NCBI RefSeq assembly: GCF_028330965.1
Contig: NZ_JAQMUB010000088.1
Location: 62,001-126,000 of the forward strand
Length of the DNA: 64,000 nucleotides
Source of the DNA: Oscillatoria sp. CS-180
Lineage (GTDB): Bacteria > Cyanobacteriota > Cyanobacteriia > Phormidesmidales > Phormidesmidaceae
Direction: 5' to 3'
The notes beneath the pieces were generated by a model that ran no database searches, was not told the DNA's origin, and saw nothing but the letters and a program-made list of their open reading frames with translations. This document shows, piece after piece, positions 27,989 through 37,725 of this stretch (position 1 is the stretch's first letter; every line of letters begins with the position of its first letter). The position numbers were made by a program, and so were the translations under genes.

Positions 27989-28885
27989 TCAGTCAGGTGC
28001 AGCGGATACATCGATATTCAAAATCGAGAGGTACGGCTGATCATTCTCTAGATAGGTAATCGCCACCAACGCATCACCGCTTCCGAGAACACTCGTATCT
28101 TGATAGTCAAATTCAAACCGACAGAGACCACTACCGGAGCAGCCTAAAACTTCTTCAAACCCTGCGTCATACATCCTTTGTTCGAGCAACGTGTAGTGAT
28201 CCAGAGTGACGGCTTTGGGAACCCAGCCCTGCTCAATCAGGAGAGCGCGAACCTCTGCGTAGCGCATCCCTTCTTCAATACCTTGGGGAATTAATGAGTT
28301 GGCATCGACGAATGCAGTCTCTTCGGTAAAAAGGAGATCACCTCTTTCACCATTACAGGCCAAATTCAGCACGTTGGACATCGCTTCATCGGTGGGTGTC
28401 GTGCGATAGGACACTAAGTCGTTATCTAACACCACCTCAGCTAGGGCATTGTCGGTGCAGTTCGCGACCAGGCTGCCCTGCAGAGCGTTGCTAGCGCTAT
28501 CGACTTGCACAAAATCCACTTTCACTAAGTGTTCACAATCAGAGGCAGCGTCAACACAGGTAATAAATTCGCCATAGATGTAATATACCTCTTCACCCGT
28601 CTCAGTTTGGCCCATGTAGGGATAGCCTACATAGCCGGGTTCTTCTGCGGTGCTCTCCACCGACTCATCCGCTGCGCCTGCCACATCCACTGCATCTGCT
28701 GCGCCGGGCGTGGAAGACTCCTCTGCGATCGCTTTGGCCGCAACGGGAGCCTCTTCTAGAGAGGTCTCCTTTAAAGAAAGAGAAGCTGAGTCAGCATCCT
28801 CGACGCGGTTTCCAGTACAGCCCGCCGCTGTGATTAAGATGAGCACCAGCATCCCTTTGAGTCCTATCGTGAAGCGAGAAGCCAT
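27989..28885 (-). CDS. hypothetical lipoprotein
   Basis: With start ATG 28885 (MASRFTIGLKGMLVLILITA), behind AGGACAAGGG, the product has 298 residues. The lipobox TAAGC places lipidation at Cys23. An acidic, Ala/Ser/Glu-rich spacer reaches about residue 85. The mature domain has six or more cysteines in pairs (FITCVDAASDCEHL; VLGCSGSGLCRFEF), suggesting disulfides in the periplasm, and a helix FYAEVRALLIEQGW-like segment (MRYAEVRALLIEQGWVPK). I do not recognise the family. An upstream ATG at 28942 would place a non-signal-like extension before the lipobox. Confidence 0.65.
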   Translation of the reverse strand: MASRFTIGLKGMLVLILITAAGCTGNRVEDADSASLSLKETSLEEAPVAAKAIAEESSTPGAADAVDVAGAADESVESTAEEPGYVGYPYMGQTETGEEVYYIYGEFITCVDAASDCEHLVKVDFVQVDSASNALQGSLVANCTDNALAEVVLDNDLVSYRTTPTDEAMSNVLNLACNGERGDLLFTEETAFVDANSLIPQGIEEGMRYAEVRALLIEQGWVPKAVTLDHYTLLEQRMYDAGFEEVLGCSGSGLCRFEFDYQDTSVLGSGDALVAITYLENDQPYLSILNIDVSAAPD

Positions 28886-29224
28886 GCCCTTGTCCTCAAA
28901 GGACCTAAGGGACTGAGAAATACAATGGAATGTGCTCTTCATGGGGTTAGCTATTTTCCTTAATCACGCTTTGAAGTTTTTACAATGCGGTAATCAGTTA
29001 GTCCGGTTACATCGCTATCGTGCAGTTTTCAAGGTTCCCAAATTTGCTGATTGATGCTGTAGAGGCGACAGAATCTTCTCGCGATGCTGTCCTGTCAGCG
29101 CGATCGCGATCTCCTAAAATCTGTTCCAAAAAGTCTGCCCTCCCCCTTGAACCTCACGTAACGTCAGGTCCTAACATGCTTGGCATCGACCGCATTCGCT
29201 ATTTAGAGAGAGCCGATATTGCTT
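28886..29224. other. divergent intergenic region before MerR gene
   Basis: No gene is supported here. The right half contains the MerR-type promoter described separately at 29147-29177. Confidence 0.5.
29147..29177 (+). promoter_or_regulatory. MerR-type promoter with operator dyad
   Basis: TTGAAC (29147-29152) and TAACAT (29172-29177) are separated by 19 bases, the over-long spacer typical of MerR-controlled promoters. Across the spacer lies a dyad, ACCTCACGT-A-ACGTCAGGT (29151-29169), matching at eight of nine positions. The MerR gene starts 48 bases downstream. This predicts autoregulation by DNA untwisting of the operator. Confidence 0.75.
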
Positions 29225-30418
29225 ATGTCTAGTCTGCTTAAAGTGGGTGAACTTGCCAAACAAACGGGGCTCTCAACTCGGACACTGCACTATTACGACG
29301 AAATCGGGTTGTTAGTACCCTCTCATCGGACTGAGGCAGATCATCGTCTCTACAGCGCTCAAGATATTATTCGTCTTCAGCAAATTCTGTCATTGCGACA
29401 ATTAGGCTTCTCTCTAAGCGAAATTCAAGCGTGTTTGGAAAGCCCTGACTTCTCGTTGCCCCAAGTTATTGATTGGCATAGATCGCGTCTGCACGAGCAA
29501 ATCACCCTCTCTCAGACACTGCTCAAACGCTTGAATGGCATTGCTAAGGAGTTGGAAACGACCCAATCCGTTGCGGTTGAGAACTTAATCGAAACGATGG
29601 AAACCATTACCATGACTGAACACTACTTTACGCCCGAACAACAAGCCCTTTTGGAAAACCGCTTGCAAGAGAATGAGGCAGAGTGGCGGGATCTGCTGAC
29701 ACAAATTCAGTCTGAAATGACAAAAGGCACAGATTTCAACAGTCCCACTGTGCGTTTCTTAGCACGGCGTTGGCTAGGCAGCATGAAAGCGTTTGTTCGT
29801 GGCGATAACGATATCTATGCGGCACTCACTCGCATGTATCAGACTGAAGGAGCAACCGTGGACAGCTGGGGCGGCATGGATACTGACACCTTTGAGTACA
29901 TGCTGAAAGCGGTTTCTTTTCTGACGCTGGGCGAAGTGACGGAATCATTGATTCCTGTGAAGAAAATTTTCACGCCTGCAACTCAACAAGTCTTAAAACT
30001 CGGAGAAACTGCAATCCGCCAAATTAACTTCGACATCTTGGGGACAGAGGGTTTTCTTCTGGGATTCCTGACCGACAAGACCAACTTGGCAGGTCAAGTG
30101 CTCAATGAGATGGGGGTGACGCTGGAAACCGTACAGCCTTTGGTTAAAAAGTGGTTAGGCGTGCGTCCCAAGTTGCCCGATGGTTGGCAACCTCCACAGT
30201 TACCCTTCGCGATGCGGGCTAAGCGGGTGATTGAACTGGCGCTGGAACGTGCAAAAGCAACGGAGCGATCGCAAATCACGCCAGAAGACTTACTCCTCGG
30301 TATTCTTGACGAAGCTAAAGAAAGTGGTGGGCTGGCAACCTATATTCTCAAAGAAGAACTCAATGTCGATCTTGCTCAACTTGAACAACAGGTTGAATTC
30401 GCGATCGCTAGGGCCTAA
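29225..30418 (+). CDS. MerR family regulator fused to Clp N-domain repeats
   Basis: The 397-residue product (ATG 29225; a TTG lies two codons upstream) has a winged-helix MerR domain (about 3-73: KVGELAKQTGLSTRTLHYYD). A dimerisation helix (85-115) and a helical TipAS-like effector region (130-240: TPEQQALLENRLQENEAEW) follow. The C-terminus has two Clp N-terminal repeats: FTPATQQVLKLGETAIRQIN with LGTEGFLLGFL (248-305), and MRAKRVIELALERAKA with ITPEDLLLGIL (329-392). Clp N repeats bind adaptors or substrates in ClpC/ClpB, so the fusion may sense protein-quality signals or bind a ligand. The preceding promoter suggests autoregulation. Confidence 0.85.
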   Translation: MSSLLKVGELAKQTGLSTRTLHYYDEIGLLVPSHRTEADHRLYSAQDIIRLQQILSLRQLGFSLSEIQACLESPDFSLPQVIDWHRSRLHEQITLSQTLLKRLNGIAKELETTQSVAVENLIETMETITMTEHYFTPEQQALLENRLQENEAEWRDLLTQIQSEMTKGTDFNSPTVRFLARRWLGSMKAFVRGDNDIYAALTRMYQTEGATVDSWGGMDTDTFEYMLKAVSFLTLGEVTESLIPVKKIFTPATQQVLKLGETAIRQINFDILGTEGFLLGFLTDKTNLAGQVLNEMGVTLETVQPLVKKWLGVRPKLPDGWQPPQLPFAMRAKRVIELALERAKATERSQITPEDLLLGILDEAKESGGLATYILKEELNVDLAQLEQQVEFAIARA

Positions 30419-30468
30419 GTTTCGCTTGCCAAGCCTGATTGACACCACCACCCCTGGGAGACAGCAAC

Positions 30469-31041
30469 ATGCCGTTTGATATTGTTCTCATTGGGCCTCA
30501 AGGGGTGGGCAAATCCACTCAGGGTGAACTCTTATCAAAACGATTAGAGCTGCCCCGATGCGCAATGGATGAGTTGCGGTGGGCCTATTACGACGAGATT
30601 GGTTACGACAAAGCCTTAGCTCAACAGAAACGTGAAACAGAAGGCGCATGGGGCATTATTCAATATTGGAAACCGTTTGAGGCGTATGCGGTGGAGCGAT
30701 TACTGGCTGAGCATGCCAACTGCGTAATTGATTTTGGTGCAGGCCATTCTGTTTACGAGGATGAGTTGCTCTTTGAACGGGTGCAGCGGGCACTTGCGCC
30801 TTATCCCAACGTGGTGCTGTTGCTGCCCTGCCCCGATGTGGAGGAATCACTACGGATTTTGAGCGATCGCAACCGCGATCTACCCGACGACATTCGTCAG
30901 ACCAACGAACATTTTGTCCGACATCCCTCAAACGCTCAACTCGCAAAAATCACGGTCTATACCCACGGCAAAACGCCAGAGGAGACAGGTCAAGAGATTC
31001 TAGAACGGGTTACCTTGAAACGCCTGCTTGACAATAAATGA
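30469..31041 (+). CDS. P-loop kinase, shikimate-kinase-like
   Basis: A 190-residue nucleotide-binding protein with Walker A GPQGVGKST (residues 8-16). Segments of the nucleoside/shikimate kinase fold follow: LLSKRLELPRCAMDELRWAY, then a lid-like region IRQTNEHFVRHPSNAQLA and KTPEETGQEILERV at the end. The substrate-binding residues of true shikimate kinase are not clear, so the substrate is unknown. It starts 50 bases after the MerR gene on the same strand and may be its target in one operon, in keeping with MerR regulators that control an adjacent gene. The start ATG is 30469. Confidence 0.7.
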   Translation: MPFDIVLIGPQGVGKSTQGELLSKRLELPRCAMDELRWAYYDEIGYDKALAQQKRETEGAWGIIQYWKPFEAYAVERLLAEHANCVIDFGAGHSVYEDELLFERVQRALAPYPNVVLLLPCPDVEESLRILSDRNRDLPDDIRQTNEHFVRHPSNAQLAKITVYTHGKTPEETGQEILERVTLKRLLDNK

Positions 31042-31473
31042 GGAACGGAAAACCTGACCTATTCGATCATACAGCGCGGATTTTCATCGCTTTAACTTCT
31101 CCGGTCATGGCATCGATCTTGAATTGCTTATAATCTCGCTGTGTTTGAGTAGCCACTAACGCGTCATCAGCAGTGCGATCAAAGCCTAACGTTACGAACT
31201 AAAATCGTTCGTCTTCTGAAAGTTCAACTTCTTCTAGTCGAATGTCACAAATCTGCCCGCCCATAAACGACCTCAGGCTTTCAAGATAGTTGGTCGCATT
31301 TTGAGTCGCCTGTTGAATACCCACAACAGGAGGTGTTAGCTTCTCAGTCCCTGCCATGATTTCCTCCAGACGCTGACTGACAGAAGTCTTATACCGCTCT
31401 CAACCTTTTTTCTTCCTCAATCTAGCAAACCTGCTGAGAGCAATCGATGCATTTCTTTCAGGGATTGAAATTT
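31042..31473. other. intergenic region holding an interrupted small gene
   Basis: Most of this gap is the minus-strand small gene with an internal TAG (31067-31357). The remaining bases up to the pixL stop show no gene. Confidence 0.6.
31067..31357 (-). pseudogene. small conserved protein gene with in-frame amber codon
   Basis: From ATG 31357, behind GGAGGAAATC, the frame encodes MAGTEKLTPPVVGIQQATQN onward, with SFMGGQICDIRLEEVEL. It meets TAG at codon 53 (31201-31199). It then continues without interruption as FVTLGFDRTADDALVATQ and KIDAMTGEVKAMKIRAV to TGA at 31067. Ribosome site, start, composition and reading phase are intact on both sides, so a single substitution explains the break (TAG from TGG, TAT or CAG). 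It resembles small cyanobacterial proteins of unknown function. It is either a fresh pseudogene or a readthrough case. Confidence 0.75.
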
Positions 31474-34400
31474 CTAGCGATTGGCCGTTTGGAGTTGGGT
31501 TGCGATCGCGTCTAGCAATTCTTGTTCTAGGTAAGGCTTTGTGAAGTAGTCCGAAGCTCCCAGCTGCATTGCTAGCCAGCGATGTTTGTCATTGCTGCGA
31601 GAGGTCAACATGATAGTCGGAATAGTTTGAATCTCAGGCATCTGGCGACGCTGAGTGAGAAATTCAAAGCCGTTCATGTTGGGCATCTCGATATCACAAA
31701 CAATGGCTTCCACAAGTGAATTTTGCTGGAGTTGCTCTAAGGCTTCCTGACCATCACGAGCCTGAAGCACTCGGTAACCCGCTCGCTCCAATGAAAGAGC
31801 CAGCGTGCGACGGGACGTGACCGCATCATCGACGACCAAAATGGTTGTTGTTTCCTGCAGAATGGGCACACGCGGAGTCTCGGCAGGGCGATCGCTCTCA
31901 TCGGCAACTGGAATATCCGCCATCGAAGTATCGAGACGTCCTACCCGTCTTGCTGTCAGCAGGTCATCCATGAACGCCTGTCCATCCAGCACGGGAATGA
32001 GACTACCATCTCCCAACACCGTACAGCCGTAGGCAAACGGGGGAGGTGTTAGTGCTGCACCAAAGGGTTTGATAACAGACTCCTGCTCTGTAACCAGACG
32101 ATCAACCTGAATGGCGATCGCCCCTTCTTCCTGTGCCAAAACCAGCAGAGGCGCTTCCCAATCGGATGGAGACGGCACTACAGCTAACACTTGGCTCAAG
32201 GGCCTTTCTGGCAGAACGCAATGATAAGAGAGCAAGTCGTTGAGTCGATGGACAGGCACCTGTTGGTCTCGCCACGCCAGCATTAGTTCAGATTCTGTTT
32301 GATGTAGCTGGTTAGCACGAGGGACCAAAATCTCAGTAATGCTATCACTGCGGAAGGCGATGGGTGTAGAGCCAATAAAGCAGATCAGCAGGTTGACGAC
32401 GCTGAGCGTCATTGGCAGAGAGAGCGTGAAGCGGGTCCCTTCGCCAACAATAGTCTGCATCGTCACAGTTCCCCGCAGGTGTCGCAGCTCTTCTCGGACC
32501 ACATCTAAGCCCACACCCCGACCCGATAGCTCACTGACTCGCTCAGCAGTTGAGAAACCGGGTTCGAAAATGTAGCGATAGAGCTGGTCGGCAGACGTTG
32601 CGATCGCCTCTTCTCGACTCAGCCAGCCCAGGTCTATAACGCGCTGACGAACCCGTTCCAGCTCCAGTCCTCGACCATCATCCTCAACTTCGATGACAAC
32701 CCGCCGCCCTCGATAGTAAGCGCGGATAGTGATTTGTCCCGCTTCCGGCTTACCCCGACTAATCCGCTCCTCTTTCGCTTCGAGACCGTGATCAAAGCCA
32801 TTGCGTAGCAGGTGCATCAGGGGATCGTATAGCTTCTCCAGCACAGCCTTTTCGACCAGCAAGTCTGTGCCTTCTAGTTTCAAATCAGCTGCCTTGCCAT
32901 AAGTATTGGAGAGATCGCGGAGCAGGCGAGGAAAGCGATTGATCACCTTTGCCAAAGGCAGCATACGAGCATACATCAGCTCATCTTGAGCCTGAGACAG
33001 CATCTTACGATGTTGTCTTAACAGCTGTCCTGACTGCTGATTGAACAAACCGAGGTCAGCGGTTGCCTCCTCTAATTGCAGCATGTCTTCCAACAGCGTC
33101 TGAGTGTAGGTATAGAGAGCGGTATAAGTGTCCATCTCTAGAGAGTCAAACCCAGGAAGTTGGGGGGTTTCGTCGATGGGCTGGGCGATCGCGACACCAG
33201 AGGCTGCCGTCACTCGTTGTCGCTCAGGTGCAATCAAAATCTGGTCAGAGACCGCCTGTAGTTGCTCTACGGTGGAGCGCATTCGCTCAAAGCGATTCAC
33301 CAATTCTTTAAGCCCCAAACGCAGCTGATTGTTTTGTAGCTCTAAACCGTTCCGGTTGATTGTGAGTTCACCCATTTGATTGTCTAGGCGAGTCAAACGT
33401 TGAGTATCCACTCGAACTGTGAGACTGGCTGCTAGGGCTGAGCCTTGAACCGTAGGGTTTTCGACGACTGTAGTAGTCCGTATAGGGTCTGAAGATGGCA
33501 GATCGGATCCGTTAGAAAATGTCAGATCCGAATCAGCGTGAGTTGCCAAAACATCTGTCGCGTTCGTTGTTTCCTGATCAGAAAGCATTGGGAAGTCGGA
33601 GTCAGTTTCTATTGCGACCTCATCCAGTTCTTGATCAGCGTCTGCAAAATTGAGTGGGCTTATCTGTTCGAATGACGTAGTGCCTTCTGAAGCCAAATCA
33701 CCGAACACCGACATGAGAGCTGCCGCTGCTCCAGAGGGGGGACCCGGAGTATTCACCCAATCATTTGATCGATCTGATGGCAAATCAGGAGACAGCGTTT
33801 CCTCTAGTAGGGCTGGCGTCATCTCTGGTTCTAACGCGATACCCAGTTCATTTGAGGTCATTGCCTGCAGCGCTGCAGAAGGATCGCCCCCAGTCGTCGA
33901 TCCTTGTTTTAGAACCGCCTCTCGTCCCTGCTGAAAGTCTGCGATCGCCAGTCGAGTAATCTCCATGGCCTGATCGGGATTCGCATCCAGGGCTGCTAGT
34001 GTCACTTCAGCAATGCGGGCAAATCCAGAGAGATCTAAGAGTTCAGCAAAACCCATGAAAATTTCGGCTTGGGCTCGCAACTCTCCGGCAACTTCATAAC
34101 CAGCAGGCTGCTCCAGCACCGCATTTAAATGGTTTAACCCCTGCTGCACATCCGTTTCAAAAATGGATGTAGCAATATCAAAACCTAGATCTGATGCGCT
34201 GGGAATGAAGTTTTCGGTTTGGGCGATCGCGGTCGCTAGCCGTGCTTCTAAATTTTGGAGCACCGCATCTGCTTGCATCAGTGCCTGCTCTTGATCGAAC
34301 GTCCCTTCAGTTAGTTGCTGCATCAAGGGCAGCCTCAAACAGTCAAACGCCTTCAGCAGAAATTGATCCAGCTCATCGTCAATAGTGAGATCATCACTAT

Positions 34401-34629
34401 AGAGAGCCTTGAAAATTGTTTCAAGACGGTGAGAAATGTCTTTGATGGGATCTAATCCAACACTGGCAGCCCCCCCTTTCAGCGAGTGGGCCGCTCGCAT
34501 GATTTGATGAATTTCCGCCGTATCTCGCTCCTGTCGCAGAGTCAGCAAACCCGTTTCAATAGTTTGTAATAGCTCTGGGGCTTCTTCTCGAAAGAATTGA
34601 TAGGCCTGGTCGCGAATGTCAGAGTTCAT
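31474..34629 (-). CDS. pixL: CheA-type hybrid histidine kinase (PixL/PilL)
   Basis: Last gene of the chemosensory operon, 1051 residues. Domains in order: Hpt with phosphoacceptor His48 (MRAAHSLKGGAASVGL); a second Hpt-like helical bundle without the histidine (about 150-240); an acidic linker (270-400); CheA dimerisation; ATPase (LLRNGFDHGL, EVEDDGRGLE, SGRGVGLDVVREEL); CheW-like (770-890); and a C-terminal receiver (ILVVDDAVTSRRT, CDIEMPNMNGFEF, SDYFTKPY). The layout equals PixL/TaxAY of phototaxis and PilL of type IV pilus control. It phosphorylates the PixG and PixH regulators in response to PixJ. No CheR/CheB genes are near. Confidence 0.9.
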   Translation of the reverse strand: MNSDIRDQAYQFFREEAPELLQTIETGLLTLRQERDTAEIHQIMRAAHSLKGGAASVGLDPIKDISHRLETIFKALYSDDLTIDDELDQFLLKAFDCLRLPLMQQLTEGTFDQEQALMQADAVLQNLEARLATAIAQTENFIPSASDLGFDIATSIFETDVQQGLNHLNAVLEQPAGYEVAGELRAQAEIFMGFAELLDLSGFARIAEVTLAALDANPDQAMEITRLAIADFQQGREAVLKQGSTTGGDPSAALQAMTSNELGIALEPEMTPALLEETLSPDLPSDRSNDWVNTPGPPSGAAAALMSVFGDLASEGTTSFEQISPLNFADADQELDEVAIETDSDFPMLSDQETTNATDVLATHADSDLTFSNGSDLPSSDPIRTTTVVENPTVQGSALAASLTVRVDTQRLTRLDNQMGELTINRNGLELQNNQLRLGLKELVNRFERMRSTVEQLQAVSDQILIAPERQRVTAASGVAIAQPIDETPQLPGFDSLEMDTYTALYTYTQTLLEDMLQLEEATADLGLFNQQSGQLLRQHRKMLSQAQDELMYARMLPLAKVINRFPRLLRDLSNTYGKAADLKLEGTDLLVEKAVLEKLYDPLMHLLRNGFDHGLEAKEERISRGKPEAGQITIRAYYRGRRVVIEVEDDGRGLELERVRQRVIDLGWLSREEAIATSADQLYRYIFEPGFSTAERVSELSGRGVGLDVVREELRHLRGTVTMQTIVGEGTRFTLSLPMTLSVVNLLICFIGSTPIAFRSDSITEILVPRANQLHQTESELMLAWRDQQVPVHRLNDLLSYHCVLPERPLSQVLAVVPSPSDWEAPLLVLAQEEGAIAIQVDRLVTEQESVIKPFGAALTPPPFAYGCTVLGDGSLIPVLDGQAFMDDLLTARRVGRLDTSMADIPVADESDRPAETPRVPILQETTTILVVDDAVTSRRTLALSLERAGYRVLQARDGQEALEQLQQNSLVEAIVCDIEMPNMNGFEFLTQRRQMPEIQTIPTIMLTSRSNDKHRWLAMQLGASDYFTKPYLEQELLDAIATQLQTANR

Positions 34630-34749
34630 GGAGATTGCAGTGGATAGAAAGGGGGCAAGAGTTGACAGAGGGAGTAAGCATGAAGACCCTGACTATCGAA
34701 ATGTCAAAGCCGCTTGTTGTCTTACTCCCTTGCGGGCGATCGCACGGCG

Positions 34750-37725
34750 TTAGCTCATTTTGAAACGACCCACTTCGTCTTGCAGAGCCTGAGCAACTGA
34801 TAGCAGCTGTTCGAACGACTTCGATACTTGACTAGCAGAAGTTGAGTTCTGACTAGCATTTGCAGCTACGCTGGTCATCGTGTGGGTGACTACTTCCGAT
34901 ACCTGTGACTGCTCCGTAGTGGCCTGAGTAATGGAGACAACGAGGTCACTAATTTCGCGGCTAGCAGCCGTAATTTTGTTGAGACTTTGGCGGGTCTCAT
35001 CCACAAGTTGAGTACCTGTAACGACCTGCTCAGTTCCTGATTCCATTGCCGTAACTACCGCATTCGTTTCAGTTTGAATGCTGGCAACCAGCTTTTCAAT
35101 TTCAGTCGTCGCTTCTGCCGACTGTCGAGCCAATTCTCGAACTTCCTCGGCAACCACGGCAAAGCCTTTGCCACTCTCACCTGCTCGGGAGGCCTCAATA
35201 GAGGCATTGAGAGCCAGCATGTTCGTTTGGGCCGCAAAGCCACTAATGAGGTTGACCACGTTAGAAATCTTTTGTGAGGACTCCCCGAGTCGTTTTACCT
35301 TTTTCGCGGTGTCGGCCACTGTTTCTCGGATTGCCATGATGCCTTCTACAGTCCGGTTCATGGCATCGTCACCCTGAGATACTGTCTCAGCGGCTTGGCG
35401 GACAGCAATCTCAGCTTTTTCAGCACTGGTCGAGACCTGTCGCACAGATTGAGCCATGGTTTGTACCCGTTCCTGAGCCGTCAATATCTCCTCTGCCTGC
35501 TGAGCAGCTGAAGCTGAAAGGGTCTGAATCAAGGGTTGGTTCACATCCGTGGTTGAGGAAACTTGCTGAGCAGCTTCTTGCACCTTGGTGACAATCTTTC
35601 GAAGACTCGCGATCGTGGCGTTGTAAGAGTCAGCCACTGTGCCAATTTCGTCTTCAGTCACTTTTGCCCGCACCGTCAAGTCCCCTTCACGAACAGGGTC
35701 CACATCCATCAGCAATTGCAGAGCGTTGCGCTGGAGTCCTTCTTTGATCTGCTGCTGCTCCGTTGCCAGCGTCTGAGTTTTTTCCAGGAGCTGTACCCGT
35801 TCAATGACCAAGCCTAGCTGCAAACCCAGTTGCTTCAGTAGATCCACTTCCGACGCTTGCCATTGGTGAGCGTTGTGGCAGTGATGAGTGATGAGCAGAC
35901 CAAACAGCTGCCCTTGACTAACAATAGGCACTCCCAAAACAGATTTAACTTTGAGATTGCTCAGTAACGCCAGGTGCTCAGGATGGAAAGATGCTGTTGC
36001 AACATTGTTTTCAACCAAATGTCCTTGACTGCGATACTTTTCTAGGGTCTCCATAGGAATACAGGCATCACTGAGTTCCTGCTCATAGGCACTGGGCAAT
36101 GTGGAGGCCACTGACTCTGAAACAATGGTGCCACTCCAGTCAGGATTGAACTGATAAACCACGGCCCGATCAGTTCCCAGGATGTCTCTCGCTTCTGCAA
36201 TTAGGCGATCGTAAATCGGTAACAGTTCCGCAGAAGTGACCACCTTAGCACTGGCAACTTCAGCCGATAGAGTTGCTTGACGAGTATTGAGCGTCTGTTC
36301 CTGAATAAATCCTCGAATTCGACGCACCAAATCATTGAAGGTATTTGCCAATGTTCGAGTCTCAGCTGATCCTGTCGGTTCAGCCCTAACATTGAGGTTA
36401 CCTTGAGACACGGCTCCAGCTTTGGTGGCCAAGTCGTCAAGCGGTAAAGAGATTTGCCGAGACATCACTCCTGTTAAGGCGATCGCTGCTCCTCCCAATG
36501 CCAAAATCAAAAACAGGGCTATCACCAAACTCTTCTGTCCAGCTGCCCGAATTTCTGAGGCATCCATCGAGGCAATGGCAACCCAATCAAGCTGGGGCAC
36601 AGTTGCCACAGAATACTGCTTCCCTTCGTAGCCGAAAGTGACGACCAAGTTTTCAGGTCTTGTTGCCCCCTCATTGACAAACCCTGTTGAGGTGACCTGC
36701 AAATTGTTGACCGGAAAGGCGGACTGAAGCTGCTGCTGGAGAATACTGTTATCCGGTATCTGCTCGGCTGATTTGGCCTCTGCCACACGAGTCGCAATGT
36801 CATTAACTACATCACCACCGACTAGCGTCAACGACTTGGGTGTAAGCGCAAGTTCTTGCCCTTCTTCAGTGAAGTTTGCCAAGATATATTTAGCGCTAGT
36901 GTCGAGTAACTGGACTTGCTGAGAACCCTGAATTCCTGCATTTGCTAGATAATCGTTGAGCTGATCGAAGGCCAAAGCCGTAACGAAAAATTTGGCTACC
37001 CCCAAAAACTCATCGGTTTTAGGATCGCGGATAACATGGCTGAGATCGATGCCGACTCTAAACGTAGTGGAGTCATAACCCGGATCGCTAAACCAAACAT
37101 CTTCAGTTTTAGCTGTCTCCCACCAAGTTTCTCCTTTCTGCACAAAGTCAGAAGTTATGGCACTGTAGCCGACATTAAAGCCGTTGGCTTCTGTCACAAT
37201 AATTTCGGCAAAGTCTCTGCTTTCTGCGGTCTGAGCTAAATACTCATTAAAAATAGGATTAGGGGCTAGCTGCTTATTCAAGATAAAGCGAGGCTCTAGC
37301 CTTTCCTTAGGAATTTGAGGTAAGTTTTCTGCTGCCGCCAGATTTCTGTCTCTGCGAACTTTATCGAGAATCAAAGGATTTTGAGTAAACAGGCGAGCAA
37401 AGTTCACCTCTTCAAGTAGGTTGCCGCTAACCGTTTCGCTAGCTAGCAGTGCTTGGCCCTGTAGCGTTGAATTCGCTTCAGAGCGGGTGCGGTTTGTGTT
37501 GAGCGAGTAGTTGACGATGCTTTCGACGACTAGGGGGAGTAGAGCAATAGGAATAACGGCGGTAAGCAGTTGTTGCCTTAGACTCCGACCTGCGAAAATA
37601 GACCGAATTTTGGCAGTAACAGGGTTACGGGAACGTCTTAGGGTTGGCGAACTGGAAACAGGAAACCCCGTAGCGGCAGTGTCTTGCGAGGTTGACGTTT
37701 GTGATAGGGAGGGAACTTGAGTCAT
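34750..37725 (-). CDS. pixJ: methyl-accepting chemoreceptor with GAF (PixJ/PilJ-like)
   Basis: The 991-residue receptor has membrane helices at about 52-74 and 398-420 bracketing a large periplasmic Cache-like sensor. A HAMP domain (421-475), a GAF domain (500-645), a second HAMP (about 665-720) and an MCP signalling domain follow; the MCP hairpin includes [20 protein letters not shown]. The GAF domain is cyanobacteriochrome-like ([19 protein letters not shown]), but the bilin-attachment Cys-His is Glu583-His584 (HPEHLALL), so covalent bilin is unlikely. It is the operon's only receptor. Whether the signal is light, surface or a chemical cannot be read from sequence. Confidence 0.88.
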   Translation of the reverse strand: MTQVPSLSQTSTSQDTAATGFPVSSSPTLRRSRNPVTAKIRSIFAGRSLRQQLLTAVIPIALLPLVVESIVNYSLNTNRTRSEANSTLQGQALLASETVSGNLLEEVNFARLFTQNPLILDKVRRDRNLAAAENLPQIPKERLEPRFILNKQLAPNPIFNEYLAQTAESRDFAEIIVTEANGFNVGYSAITSDFVQKGETWWETAKTEDVWFSDPGYDSTTFRVGIDLSHVIRDPKTDEFLGVAKFFVTALAFDQLNDYLANAGIQGSQQVQLLDTSAKYILANFTEEGQELALTPKSLTLVGGDVVNDIATRVAEAKSAEQIPDNSILQQQLQSAFPVNNLQVTSTGFVNEGATRPENLVVTFGYEGKQYSVATVPQLDWVAIASMDASEIRAAGQKSLVIALFLILALGGAAIALTGVMSRQISLPLDDLATKAGAVSQGNLNVRAEPTGSAETRTLANTFNDLVRRIRGFIQEQTLNTRQATLSAEVASAKVVTSAELLPIYDRLIAEARDILGTDRAVVYQFNPDWSGTIVSESVASTLPSAYEQELSDACIPMETLEKYRSQGHLVENNVATASFHPEHLALLSNLKVKSVLGVPIVSQGQLFGLLITHHCHNAHQWQASEVDLLKQLGLQLGLVIERVQLLEKTQTLATEQQQIKEGLQRNALQLLMDVDPVREGDLTVRAKVTEDEIGTVADSYNATIASLRKIVTKVQEAAQQVSSTTDVNQPLIQTLSASAAQQAEEILTAQERVQTMAQSVRQVSTSAEKAEIAVRQAAETVSQGDDAMNRTVEGIMAIRETVADTAKKVKRLGESSQKISNVVNLISGFAAQTNMLALNASIEASRAGESGKGFAVVAEEVRELARQSAEATTEIEKLVASIQTETNAVVTAMESGTEQVVTGTQLVDETRQSLNKITAASREISDLVVSITQATTEQSQVSEVVTHTMTSVAANASQNSTSASQVSKSFEQLLSVAQALQDEVGRFKMS

